Of a stretch of DNA of 64,000 bases, positions 35,310 to 46,284 are shown one piece after another. The DNA lies in NCBI GenBank assembly GCA_936432065.2, contig OW386293.2:26858234-26922233 (forward strand). Direction: 5' to 3'. The stretch's first letter is position 1. The number at the start of each line of letters is the position of its first letter. Source of the stretch: Rutpela maculata (taxonomy: Eukaryota; Arthropoda; Insecta; Coleoptera; Cerambycidae). The notes beneath the pieces are model-generated. The model was given only the letters and a program-made list of their open reading frames with translations. It was not told the DNA's origin and did not search any database. The translations under genes were made by a program, and so were the position numbers.

Positions 35310-37140
35310 TGAACTTGAGCGCCAATTCATTCAATCTTTTTTGCACGGTGTTTTCCCTACAGCACTGAAGAGGTCATATATTGTGCCACTATTTAAAACA
35401 GGATATCTATAATATATTTCACACTATCGACCTATTTCACTATAAATTACAATATCAAAAATTTTGAAAAAACCTATGAACAAGAGATTACTGACATTTT
35501 TAAGCAAATATAATGTCCATCAAAGCCAACATAGATTTCTAAGCGGAAAAGTCAACAATAACTGCAGGGTAAGACATAACTAAGACCACTACAGAAAGTT
35601 TGTACTCTTATCATCACATAGTCGATGTAACATGTCACTTCTCCGAAGCGTTTGACATAGTACATTTATATTTAGAGAATATTATTTAGGTATTATGCAA
35701 ATCACAACTTACACACTTTTTTATTTATTATGAAAATACCTACTTTCTGTATATTGTTGCCCTAATCTGGGCACGCTAATATACTAGTTAGGTAAATACT
35801 TTAAAACACTCATTATTGGAGAACCAATCAAAACAACTACTCTTCTAGCTAATACTGACCAAGTATTGAATTACATGATAGGATTCTTAGCATTTTAAAG
35901 AAAAAAAGTATATTGAAAATATTTCAATCGTTTATTTACATTTAGTCATCACACTTTTTTATTTAATATGAAATTATCTACTTTCTGTATATTGGTACCT
36001 TAATCGGGTCACGCTAATATACTACTTAGGAAAACACTTTAAAACACTCATTATTGGAAAACCAATCAAAACAACTACTCTTCTAGCTAATACTGACGAA
36101 GTATTGAATTACATGATAGGATTCCTGGCATTTTAAAGAAAAAAAAATATTTAAACTACTTAAATTATTTATTAAAATTCAGTCATTCAAAACAATTATT
36201 GAACCTTACATTCTATTTCAACTCTAGAAAAGTTGTACAAGTTTTTTCGAACTCGTTAGTTCTCATCAGTAGAGTATAGAAACATTCATTCATTATTTAC
36301 AAGCCTATTCTTGATTTATTTATTTTCTAGAGTTGAAATAGAATGTAAGGTTCAATAATTGTTTTGAATGACTGAATTTTAATAAATAATTTAAGTAGTT
36401 TAAATATTTTTTTTTTCTTTAAAATGCCAGGAATCCTATCATGTAATTCAATACTTCGTCAGTATTAGCTAGAAGAGTAGTTGTTTTGATTGGTTTTCCA
36501 ATAATGAGTGTTTTAAAGTGTTTTCCTAAGTAGTATATTAGCGTGACCCGATTAAGGTACCAATATACAGAAAGTAGATAATTTCATATTAAATAAAAAA
36601 GTGTGATGACTAAATGTAAATAAACGATTGAAATATTTTCAATATATTTTTTTTTCTTTAAAATGCTAAGAATCCTATCATGTAATTCAATACTTCGTCA
36701 GTATTAGCTAGAAGAGTAGTTGTTTTGATTGGTTCTCCAATAATGAGTGTTTTAAAGTATTTACCTAACTAGTATATTAGCGTGCCCAGATTAGGGCAAC
36801 AATATACAGAAAGTAGGTATTTTCATAATAAATAAAAAAGTGTGTAAGTTGTGATTTGCATAATACCTAAATAATATTCTCTAAACATGATAAAAGCAAA
36901 TAAATAAAAAATAATTAATTGTAAAAAAGTACATTTATAAATAAATCTTTTAAAACTAGAAATTTACGGCATACGAGGTGTAGCATTAATTGGTTTCAAA
37001 GCTAAATAGCTTGTCCACTAAATAGTGGACAAGGAGTAGCGAATAATTTAAAGAAAACCTAGTGACCAAACGGAGTATTTGTATTCAGGATGGTGTACCT
37101 CACGGATTAGTCATGGACTCACTTTTATGTTTGCTTTACA
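35310..37140 (+). pseudogene. LINE reverse transcriptase remnant, split by a palindromic insertion
   Basis: Before the insertion the plus strand reads FPTALKRSYIVPLFKTG, a YISHYRPISL-like block, ISKILKKPMNKRLLTFLSKY and FSEAFDIVHL (usually FSKAFDTVDH). After it come LLKLEIYGIRGVALIGF and, with frame changes, DGVPHGLVMDSLLCLLYING (usually GVPQGSVLGPLLFLLYIND). The insertion point is exact: the two parts resume in the same frame if 35671-36927 and one 12-bp repeat are removed, apart from an old TAA at that spot. The YADD box is not found. A TTA microsatellite at 37502-37531 after an AAATAAA may be the 3' tail of the same element. Confidence 0.75.
35671..36927. mobile_element. Near-perfect 1.2-kb palindromic insertion with 12-bp flanking repeats
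   Basis: Arms 35671-36231 and 36323-36885 are almost identical inverted copies around a 91-base spacer. Each arm holds two diverged head-to-tail units with a period of 238 bases. AGTACATTTATA flanks the insertion at 35659-35670 and 36928-36939, and a 42-base A-rich stretch (36886-36927) lies between the right arm and the right repeat. There is no coding sequence. The superfamily is unknown: 12-bp duplications are long for most DNA transposons and within the range of retroposition. Confidence 0.85.
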
Positions 37141-38309
37141 TAAACGGCCTGTCCATCTCGTGTATTGAATTGAGATATTGATTTATTTGGCTTAAGGGTA
37201 GTTTTCACCCTCTTAGGCGTTAAAACACATGTATTCCTTTTTAATATTTGAAGTTGATACCCTAAAATTTAAGAATCCGCAAAAAAAAAGAAAAATTAAA
37301 AGCCGCTATAGAATTAGTCCGAAGTTTGGGTACCTTTTGACACCAAATGATTGTACTATATGTGATTTACTTGCAATTCTCATCATTTTAGTATCTTTAT
37401 ACTTACTTCTTTTGATAGTCCCCTACTTATTTTTTATGAGTTTCTAATTTTAAATATTTCCCGTAATGTGTGCTTGAAACCTGATGGAAATAAATTGCTT
37501 TGTTATTATTATCATTATTATTATTATTATTCAATATCCCACGGATCAGATTATTGCAACAGAAGTAACAGATTTCTTAAATACGTACACGTACAGTGTA
37601 TTTTTCAAAATATATGTTTATTTATATGTTTGATACATAAACCATTCAACTTTATACAGTATCATATTATATCAAATATATTATTTAATTACCAAGCATT
37701 ACAATATACCTCTCTGACTACGATGTTTATTTTCTGAGAATCACTTTATTCAATGAGTCAACAAACAGAGCATTACTAGAAGCCGCTGCTAATTTAGAGG
37801 TAATATAATTATGTATCAATGTTATCCTTTGATAGATGCGGCTAATGTATGTCAGTTTTCATTCAACTAATGACTAGAAATGAATCCAGCACAAAATATG
37901 CTATACCTATATTGGTTAATAAACAATATATTTTAACTAAATAAAATTACTGCCGTGATAATTCTTCTATTGCTCCAGTCATCACACAGAGAAAAATGCG
38001 TGTAATAACAATTTTTGGAGCGCTGATCTTGGACAGTTTATGCATCACCATTATTTGGAATTTTTGTGTAATTTTAAAAATGACATAAATTGAGTTCTTT
38101 GCAAATTGGTATTACGATTTCATAAACATTTAGTTTTCTTTCTTTATTTGTGGAATAAATGTCGGAACAGGCTAGTGTAGTTTCTACAATTTGTGTGAAA
38201 TTTCGAATTAGATTCTGAATATGTTATTCACAAAGTATATATTTTCTTTGTCGATTTTGTAAATCATTTTGCACATTACTTACACCTAATTCGAAGAAGC
38301 TGTTATTAT
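37141..38309. other. No intact gene; possible LINE 3' end
   Basis: AAATAAA at about 37490 and a TTA/ATT microsatellite (37502-37531) look like a LINE 3' tail. The rest is AT-rich and unassigned. Confidence 0.4.
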
Positions 38310-38895
38310 ACTCTTCGCAAAAACGAAGAGTAGGTATATTGTATTTGATCGGCACATTTCTAAAATCGTAAATATCGCTCGTAGAGAAAAAATTTTCATA
38401 TCATTGTGTTGGTGAACGAATTCTGAACAACTTTCAAATTGTCCGTCTGTCCGTTCGTCCGTCACGTTTCTTGTAAGCACGATAACTTAAGAAATAAAAG
38501 TCCGATTGTATTGAAATTTGGAAGGTAAGTTAGTGTTAGCTAGAGGAAGAAGCCTATTTGAAGAAAATCGATCAGTAAATAAAAAAGTTATTAATTATTT
38601 AATTTAAGAAAAATATATTCTCTTAATTTTTGTGGCTTGTACTTAAATAGAAATCTTGCGAAATGTGGTGGTGCAGTGGCTAAAGTTTTGCTTTGCAATA
38701 CAAAGATCGTGTGTTCGAATCCCACACAGGTTGGATATTTTTTTTCATTTTTTTTTTTCATATAATTTTTTTCACAACAAAGATATCACAAAATTTAGGA
38801 TGTCCAAAAACTAACATTATTTACAAGAAAACTGCGAAGAGTATCTTATAGAATGTGCAACAATTATATGAGAAGCTCAGTAAATTGGCGAATAG
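38310..38895 (+). mobile_element. tRNA-like repeat element, uninterrupted copy
   Basis: The 5' end is TATACTCTTCGCAAAAAC followed by a short hairpin with CGAAGAGTA. The 3' zone contains CTGCGAAGAGTA (about 38837-38848) and the tail shared with 29090 and 62520 (GCTCAGTAAATTGGCGAA). In between are CCGTCTGTCCGTTCGTCCGT, AAGTCCGATTGTATTGAAAT, and a tRNA-like segment with A and B boxes. Inverted TACTCTTCGC/GCGAAGAGTA ends plus a GTCY-like block recall HINEs; the polymerase III boxes recall SINEs. It may be a chimera of the two. Confidence 0.65.
38669..38722 (+). promoter_or_regulatory. tRNA-like polymerase III A box and B box
   Basis: A box TGGTGCAGTGG at 38669-38679 and B box GTTCGAATCC at 38713-38722 match the tRNA consensus in sequence and spacing. 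GCTTTGCAATACAAAG sits where the anticodon arm would be. No full cloverleaf is claimed: the acceptor stem is not formed. Confidence 0.7.
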
Positions 38896-39324
38896 TACGT
38901 TTTTAGCTTGTTCTATAATACATTAAGTGAGGTTAGTTTTCCACAATTTCAAATCTCCAAGTTGTACATTTTGTTCTGCCAATCATCCTACTACTGTAAA
39001 ATTTGCTGTTAATCTATGAGTCAGGAAATGTTTCTATCAAATTAATAATTTTTATTGTAAATCCTCTCCATCCACGTGCTGCCTTTTAGTAGTGTTAGCA
39101 CGCAAAGTAAATCAAATAATGACTACATATCGAAGAAAAAACATTATTTTGGGTATTTAGAAGATAACTTTCAAAGAAGTCATTCGTTCTTGTCGTATAC
39201 TATTGATCCAAGTATGATGACGTTAGTATGTCAATAAGAAGTTTGTCCTATTAAACATGAAAAATTTTATTTATATTCTATATTCTATTTTGTTTATAAA
39301 GAATTAGATAAAAAAAATCAGTAA

Positions 39325-39732
39325 TATCACTCATGTTTGACCTTTCTCGGGCTTTCGACACAGTTGATATCAGATTTGTTGGAGACCAAGCTGTACGCCA
39401 TGGGCATTCGTGGAAACCATCTAAATTGCATTATGTCATACATGTCTGACAGGAGGATGTTGGTTAATTGCAATGGAGCGGTATCTGACACAAGAAAAGT
39501 TGAAATGGGTGTCCCCTAAGGTTCAGTTTTGGGGCCACTCTTATTTGTGTTATACGAAAATGATTTACCCCAACATATTACAAATGGTATGGTTATAATG
39601 TTTGCAGATAATATCACAATTACGTTATCTGCAAAAAAAACAGAAGAACTGTCATCGTATATTGCAGTCACTTGTGGCGAATTAGAGGCTTGGTGTCAGC
39701 GCAATCATTTAATCTTATACAATAAAAAGACC

Positions 39733-39808
<76 letters not shown>

Positions 39809-40384
39809 GAATTTTCACCCAAGATCCCCTTTACCAGAAGCCTTTATATCTGAAAATAATCTAACACTCTCGCAGATATCTAAATTCCTAGGTTTATGGC
39901 TAGATGACAAACTGAACTGGAATAGGCACATTAAACATGTTTGTTCTGAAATAAATTCAGCATTCTATGCTGTAATGCAATTGAAATCTTGCTTAAACAT
40001 TGAAGGAGTCTTAAACATCTACTACGCTTTGGCCTACAGTCATATATCAAATAATATTCTTTCTTGGGGCTGAGGCAATGACTTGCTCAGGGTATTTATT
40101 GCTCAAAAAAGATTAATCAAAAAGTGTTTAAAGATAAAAAATATTGACAGTTCCATCTACATTCATATTGCATAATGCAAGTTTATAAAAATAAAAATGA
40201 TTTTGAGACCCTTAATAATAAGCATTCTCACAATACTCGACATGGTAATAATCTGTACATTCCAAGTCACACAAACATTTCTTTTAAACACTCTCCACTC
40301 CAGAGATGTATTACTATGTACAATAAGTTACCAAACCATATATCTGTAGATTATTCGAAATTTAGATTTCCCAAGAAATTATAG
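39325..40384 (+). pseudogene. LINE reverse transcriptase remnant with an (AT)n expansion
   Basis: Plus-strand pieces: MFDLSRAFDTVD (39330), then in another frame ETKLYAMGIRGN, EMGVP followed by a TAA in place of the Gln codon (39520), GSVLGPLLFVLYENDLP, FADNITI (usually YADDT, so one catalytic Asp is lost), NHLILYNKKTVYI running into the (TA)n tract, then SKFLGLWLDDKLNWNRHIK, AYSHISNNILSWG, FIAQKRLIKK and SHNTRHGNNLYIP. It is a CR1/L2-like RT without endonuclease. A stop, a frameshift, a mutated YADD and the microsatellite make it inactive. Confidence 0.85.
39734..39805. repeat. (TA)n microsatellite grown inside LINE coding DNA
   Basis: About 36 TA units lie between the codons for KKTV and those for NFHPRS. 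It probably grew from a GTATATAT present in the LINE coding sequence. Confidence 0.95.
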
Positions 40385-40873
40385 GTGCAAAACATATCTA
40401 TCAGCTTTCGAGAAAATGGCAGTTGAAAATATTATATCGATCATAAATTCTTCCATTTTCACATAAAACAAATGAATGTAGGAACAAATTTGTTATAGTT
40501 ATTTAAGTTTTTGGGGGGTAAAATTTGGTAGTCATAAAAATTCCTTTTCCGGCTGAACCGGAAGTATTACGAAAAGTGACTTTTAGACTTAAATTACTTC
40601 AATGCTTTTAACGAATTACCCTGTATTGAACCTTAAATTTATATTCGACTAACCTTTCTGGATATTTTTTGTTTCTGGTGTCCTTTGTCTAAACCTAATA
40701 GTTTTTGAAATATCGGCGACTGAATGTTCACCCGCATTGGGATATGGAATAATTTATGATCGATACAACATTTTCATCCGCCATTTTCTCAAAAACTTTT
40801 AAAGATAGATGTCGGGCATGCGACATGTTTTGTACCTAGTATTTCTTGGGCAATCTAAATTTCGAATAATATA
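40345..40873. repeat. Inverted repeat overlapping the LINE 3' end
   Basis: 40345-40465 and 40741-40873 are inverted copies (TATTCGAAATTTAGATT, CCCAAGAAAT, GAGAAAATGGC, ATCGATCATAAATT and complements). The left arm overlaps the last readable LINE codons, so either the LINE end was copied in inverted form or a MITE replaced it. Confidence 0.55.
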
Positions 40874-42146
40874 ACAAAGTTTATACTGTTTCGGATTAAA
40901 CCGGAAATGAAAATCAAAATGTGCACCGTATTCAACTACCTAATGCCCCAAAACTTGAAATCGATATCTTTTTTTTTTACAAGAAAGTTATAGGCTGGGT
41001 AGTAATATCGTAGGCACCCGGTATTTTTTTTAATGGACTATATGCGAATTTCAATTTGGATCAGATGTTTTTCAAAGTTTAATGTTGAGTAAGCTTCCGT
41101 GGACATAACTGAGTCTATATTTTTCCTATACCCCGTAAATAAAAATTTGAACGTTAGTTCCTAGCTCTGCGCCTCTGAATTTAACAACTGTCAACCTTGG
41201 ACTCTACGTTTTGTTTGCCAGTAAAACGCGTTAATAACAGCGTCGCGTTGTGCAAACTAATTTAATGATTATATGGTTAATTACTGCCTTATTGAGACGG
41301 GTCTCCGAGGAGTTCGAGTAGTAATTTGTTTATACTTAACTATTCTAAGCATGCATTTTACAAATACATTTTTGTAATTTGCGAATCATCATTTATTTGT
41401 TCGCGCTTGGAATAAGCTTCTACGCATTATTATTTTAAGTGGCAGCTCTAGATTAACTTGAAATTTGCAAGTGATACCATCTGCAAGTAAGCTCAAACAC
41501 TTGTTCGACAATCTTTAAACAAAATCGACGAAATCGCACTTAGAAAAATGTCTTTTCCATAATACATGTAAAAATACGCCATTGCGTAAAAATTCGGAAA
41601 GTACAATGAAAAACAACTTTGGAAAATTTTTCGGAAAGTGCACCAGAAAACAACAAAAGTTTTTAATCAACGAGGATAGTTCTTGTCCGTCGACATAGAT
41701 AATTGTGAAGGACATTAAAACTTTAAAAAAATTGCACCAAGAGATCTTTGGGAACAAAAATTGAATTCTGACTTGACACGTTTTTATTATTCCGAAAAGC
41801 GGTTTTCATTCACCAACAAGAATTTTGGGGAAATGCGCCGGATGACGATTTAGCCAATTTTTAGTCCTTCCAAAGAGCGAATTTGTGAGTGCAATAAAGT
41901 CGCAGAAACAAGGATGCGGAGATCCCCATAAGATTGTTACTACGCTCCTTCTTTTTTGTATGTTGAGAACTTTAAGATGGCTTGGTTCTTTTCTCTCGCT
42001 AGATTCCTCTGGGGGAGACTCGAGGGAGGAGCTGTCTGTCGTTGTGGGTGAGGGAGTTCTGTTTGTTGGGGGAGGGTTGGGATGTTGTCTGTACTACTTA
42101 ATGTTTATGCTCTAATGGTATGATAAATATCTGACTTTTCGTGCAA
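40874..42146. other. No gene recognised
   Basis: It contains a G-rich patch (42010-42095) whose open frame has only low-complexity composition. Confidence 0.4.
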
Positions 42147-42559
42147 TTACCTATGGGTATGATGGACATTATCAAGGTGGCGTTTGCGGGCAAGTTGACT
42201 GGTCAGGATGGATGAAGATAACTTTGTGGTGAAGAATTTTTGGGCCGTCTCCCTGACATGCTCTTCAATTCCGGATATTCCGCACATTCTATGCAGTTCC
42301 TCAGTCGTCACGTACCTGTGAGAATTTGTCAACAGGCGAAGTAATTTATTTTGCGTGGTCTGGACACGTTTTATCTAGGTATCAGAGGGCACATTCCAGA
42401 CCACGCAGCAGAAAGTTAGCATGGGCCTGAATATTGCCTTAAAAAGGGTCAGCGATGTGCGGCCCAAAACACAAACTTTTGTCCAGAGAGAAGCCCAGAT
42501 ATTTGATTGCCTTCTTTTCTTCGATGCCCTGACTGTCAATTTTTATGTTATTAAAAGTT

Positions 42560-42853
42560 TTTTTTCTTCAAGCGTATTAAAATGTTTAAATTATGTCACC
42601 AAAGAAGTAGAAGAAGTAGGACATTGTTTTACTAGTAACAAAATGTTAGTACCGAACGCCACCGTAGTGGATATTGTTTTACTAGTAACATAATGTTAGT
42701 TCCGAAAGCGCCGCCGTAGTGGGTATTGTTTTACTAGTAACATAATGGTAATACCGAAAGCCACCGGTGGCGCGCTATCCACTGTAGTTTGAATATTTGT
42801 ACATTTATGATAAATAAATGAATTTTTGAATTTTAATACGCTTGAAGAAAAAA
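42560..42853. mobile_element. Small element with perfect 24-bp inverted ends and three 50-bp tandem units
   Basis: Perfect 24-base inverted ends at 42560-42583 and 42830-42853 (centre CTTCAAGCGTATT). Inside, three units starting near 42623, 42673 and 42725 share ATTGTTTTACTAGTAACA and CCGTAGTGG. It interrupts the jockey-like LINE. There is no coding content. Confidence 0.75.
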
Positions 42854-42962
42854 TAGTATATATTACACGTAGAACGCCTTTTTTGTGTTTCGCCCAGTTT
42901 GCAAATCCTGGGCTCAACACAAAAAAAGAGTGCGTTCTACTCCTAGTAATATAATATACTAT
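42853..42962. repeat. 110-bp hairpin adjoining the small element
   Basis: The arms (ATAGTATATATTACACGTAG with AACGCC, and complement) pair over about 40 bases around a loop containing CCCAGTTTGCAAATCCTGGG, itself a small hairpin. It could be a MITE or a hairpin-RNA-like structure; no evidence of expression is available. Confidence 0.6.
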
Positions 42963-43860
42963 TATGTTTGTAAATTTTCTATTAAAGTTTATTATTTCGA
43001 TTTTTGGGGATTTATGTTAATTTTCCAGATCGCGTAGAATTTTATTATATTGTTAATGTGGTATCTTATCTTCTGAGTAGCGGTCTGGATACAGAAACTG
43101 TGAGCATAAAGCTTTATGTCTATTGCGTATAGGATCATATTTGTGCTGGGTTAGGATGGGATGCCTGTCAAAAAAGGTTAAAAAGTATGGGTGAAAGGAT
43201 AGACCCCTGTCCTACGGAGAGCCTTATTTTTGTGGAAAGTGTATTATTTATTCGCACCAGGATATATCTGTCTGCGAGGAATGACGTTATGAGTGCTGTC
43301 GAATATTTTGGGAAATTATGGACCATGTGCATTTTGTAGACCAAGCCATTTCTCCATTTGGAATCAGAAGTTTTGGTAACATCAACAAGCAATACCACTG
43401 TTCACTGTTTCGATGATGTCCTTCATCAGTTTGCATTGAGCGTGGGTGGTACTACGCCCAGCCCTGAAATGAAACTGGTGCACGGGGATGATGTTTTTCT
43501 TCTCCACGAACCTGTTTAGTATTTTCAGTATTACCTTTTCGGTGATTTTTCTCCATTTGTGAGGAAAATACTGCAATCTCAGGATGGAATTTATTAGATA
43601 GATTGACTTGACCACTGATTTTTTAAGTAGATGCTTTAAAACTGTGTTCGATATTGAATCGATCGGAGCTTTATTGTTTGGGGATTTTTTGATTAGCTTG
43701 AGAATTTCGTTAAGGGTTATTAGGAGTTTTGGGAGTTTGTTAGAAGGGATAGAGTATTGAAGAGATAGGTTACATGGGAAGTGATCTGTTTCTGGAAGGA
43801 AGTGGAATTTGGTGTAGTGGTATTCGTCTGTTGGAGGTAGGTGGCTATAAGGTTGACTTT

Positions 43861-44241
43861 TTTTATCTATTTATTTAATCTCAGCCTATTTCCACTACCA
43901 GGGCCTATCACCGACGCCAGGAGACGAGCTACCCCCAACCTGGAAATTTTGCCGAACCTCTTCTCGTAAGAAGAGTAGGGATCTTTTACTTGCCTAACAT
44001 TTAATAAACAAGGGACCGCTTGCTTTAAATACCCTCCAAAGGATGGTATATCCACTACGTAATCCTCGTCTTGAAATTACGTAGCTTCCGCGTATACACT
44101 TATATACAAGCCGCTAGAAGGTGGGACGAGATCGCTGTGTTTCCCAAGATGGGTCACCCATCCAAGTACTAACCGCGCTGCACGTTGGATCGCTGGAATA
44201 TCGAGATACATACACAGTGAAGACGCATCTACGCTCGCCTC
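43861..44241 (-). mobile_element. 5S-rRNA-derived SINE (SINE3-like) with a 14-bp target duplication
   Basis: ATAAGGTTGACTTT occurs on both sides (43847-43860 and 44242-44255). On the minus strand the element starts with GAGGCGAGCG, then carries a 5S-like segment (44131-44200) with GCGGTTAGTACTTGGATGGG, GTGACC and TTGGGAAACACAGCG, the 3' half of 5S rRNA including the polymerase III C box. It ends with AAATAAATAGATAAAAAAA. Length is 381 bases, normal for a SINE. It sits in the jockey-like LINE. Confidence 0.85.
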
Positions 44242-44884
44242 ATAAGGTTGACTTTATCATTGTCTATCGTTAATTTCTGCTCATTTTGCATCAAAGTGCG
44301 CAGATGCGGATAGTTTTTTCTCAGTAGCTTTTATATCCTCCACGAGGTGTTATCCTTTGTGGAGAATGTCCTAACCCTGTCATTCCACGACGCTTTCCTA
44401 TTGATTTGTTGATTTCCTCGTCAATATTTTTTCAGTTGCTTATTGCTAGGTTTCCATTTGTAATTCTTTTAAAAAGTGGCCAATTTGTGGTTTTATAATT
44501 ATAGTTTAGTGGAGTTGTGTCAGTTGTGTCATTTTCATTAGATGGGAACGGGATTATGGTCACTTTGGAGGAGGGGCAGGGAAATTGTAAGGATTGGATA
44601 TGGGTAATTTTTATTGCACATGATGTCTATTGTGGATGGAGACATATTATTGGAAGGAAAGCAGAGATTGCAATATTTTCCTGCAGTGCATAGTCCTGCA
44701 GGAGATTACCGTTTTTGTTGTTTCGGCGATTGTTCCATGCGGAGTGTTTGACGTTCAGGTCCACCATAAATAATACATCTCCAATCCATATAACATATTA
44801 TATATTGCCTAAAAAGCTAAGGTGATTCGTCTTGGCAAATCATACATTGGCCCTTAAGGACTTACGAAGCTACGTCTAAATGAA

Positions 44885-45160
44885 CCAAAATTTTAAGGCT
44901 TGCTTGCTTTACCTATATTTACTATATTTACTCCCATTTACCACCAACTCTCTAATGGAATAAGATCAAAATATAATCTATTTCCAGATTTCTTTATAAT
45001 ACCAAATTTCAAGTCAATATCATAAACCGTTCCAGAGTAATCGTACTCACAAAAAAAAGAGTTTTTTTACTCAAAATTAAAATCTCTTCATAACATTGTA
45101 AGCGAACTAACAAAAAGCATTTTTTTTAACCGTTGCTGTGCCTACACGAAGTGGAAGTAA
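44885..45160 (+). mobile_element. Decayed HINE/DINE-1-like element, copy F
   Basis: It keeps AAATTTCAAGTCAATATC, AACCGTTCCAGAGTAATCGT and an end GTGGAAGTAA, but the 3' palindrome is broken and the GACA tract is gone. It is an old 5'-truncated copy. Confidence 0.6.
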
Positions 45161-46284
45161 GTGTTAATTTTATCTGTTTTAATTAGGGCACCGTTTAATA
45201 TAAAAAAAATTAAAAAATAACTTAGTAAGACATTGTTCAAGTTCGAATTTAATTATTCTAATCATATTATTTTCAACAATTATTTTCTTCTTTGCTCCAC
45301 ATTTATAAACCTCCTTTCTGACAGCAATACTAATAATTTTTAGAAATATATTTTAATATGCACCGTTTAATAAAAGAATAATGGTTATTTTATATACCAC
45401 TATTTTTAATTAATGAAGTTAACACATATTTAAAATTAAACAAATTCTTCAGTCATATACACCCTGTAAGCAGTAAAATAATAGAACTAAAATCTTCTAA
45501 AATTGTGTATTGTGTATAGTTGACTACACATTTGTTATGCGTGTAAAAAATGTCGGCGTCTTTGGCGGTGCGGTAAAGATCAAAGGCGCCGGCAGTTTTT
45601 GAGTGCTTAGTAGATCTGAAGAAAACTTTACTTTCCCAATAACACTTTAATTGTATCAGGCAAAACACCACCGGTCAAGAGAGAGAACAGATTTTCGAGT
45701 TAGACAAAGACGCAACGCATATATGGTCCGCCTTCTTGCGTAAGTAGAGATGGAACTGCCACAAACATTATTTTACATTTTGTGAATGCATGTATAGTTT
45801 TGCACAGCCATATTTCCATAAAATAATCAAAATTTTCTAATTCTGTTTGAAGTGGCACGTTAATAAAAGATCATATATTGTCACGCCCAACTTTTGTTAG
45901 AAAATATTATTCTAAAGTATGTGAAAATAAAATAAATATTTAAATAGTCAAATACCAAAGTTTGTGATTAAAAAAATATACACTAGTGGCACCTAGAAAT
46001 CTTGGGTCGATCCCTATATTAAAATAGGTTGAAATATAAATAGCAAAATAATGTACGTGAAAGAAAGCGATATATTAATACTGATGCCAGGCACATAAGC
46101 ATTTTATGAGTTCCGCCGACGACTAAAAGTAGCTAAGGAAAAAAGTGGCAACAGCGTAGGTTAAATCTGTTTCTTTTCAGTATATTATTTGTCCATTTCT
46201 CTGCTCTTCTACCTTACATTGGCATCGACTCAATATTTTAAAATGCCATTATAGTACAGTAAAAGTCGACCTTCTCTATACGGG
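45161..46284. other. No gene recognised
   Basis: AT-rich DNA without readable families. Confidence 0.4.

Larger units (their letters stand above)
42147..44790 (-). pseudogene. Jockey-like LINE ORF2 remnant carrying nested insertions
   Basis: Minus-strand order from 44790 down: endonuclease block DLNVKHSAWNNRRNN (44700-44770), a linker with PLNYNYKTTNWPLF, RT entry SILRLQYFPHKWRKI (43382-43615) running with an internal deletion into RFVEKKNIIPVHQFHFRAGRST, LVDVTKTSDSKWRNGLVYKM, RLSVGQGSILSPILFNL, IEEKKAIKYLG and the C-terminal TNSHRYVTTEELHRMCGI (42147-42332). The GDLNA-KH and IPVHQFGFR landmarks point to the jockey clade. The usual VPQG is VGQG and no YADD box was read. Insertions lie at 42560-42962 and 43861-44241. 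It is non-functional. Confidence 0.8.

Noticed and set aside
38660..38730. A genuine tRNA gene
   Set aside because: A and B boxes and a T-arm-like part are present, but no acceptor stem forms and the segment is embedded in a multi-copy repeat.
44131..44200. A genuine 5S rRNA gene
   Set aside because: Only the 3' half is recognisable and it is part of a SINE with an A-rich tail and a target duplication.
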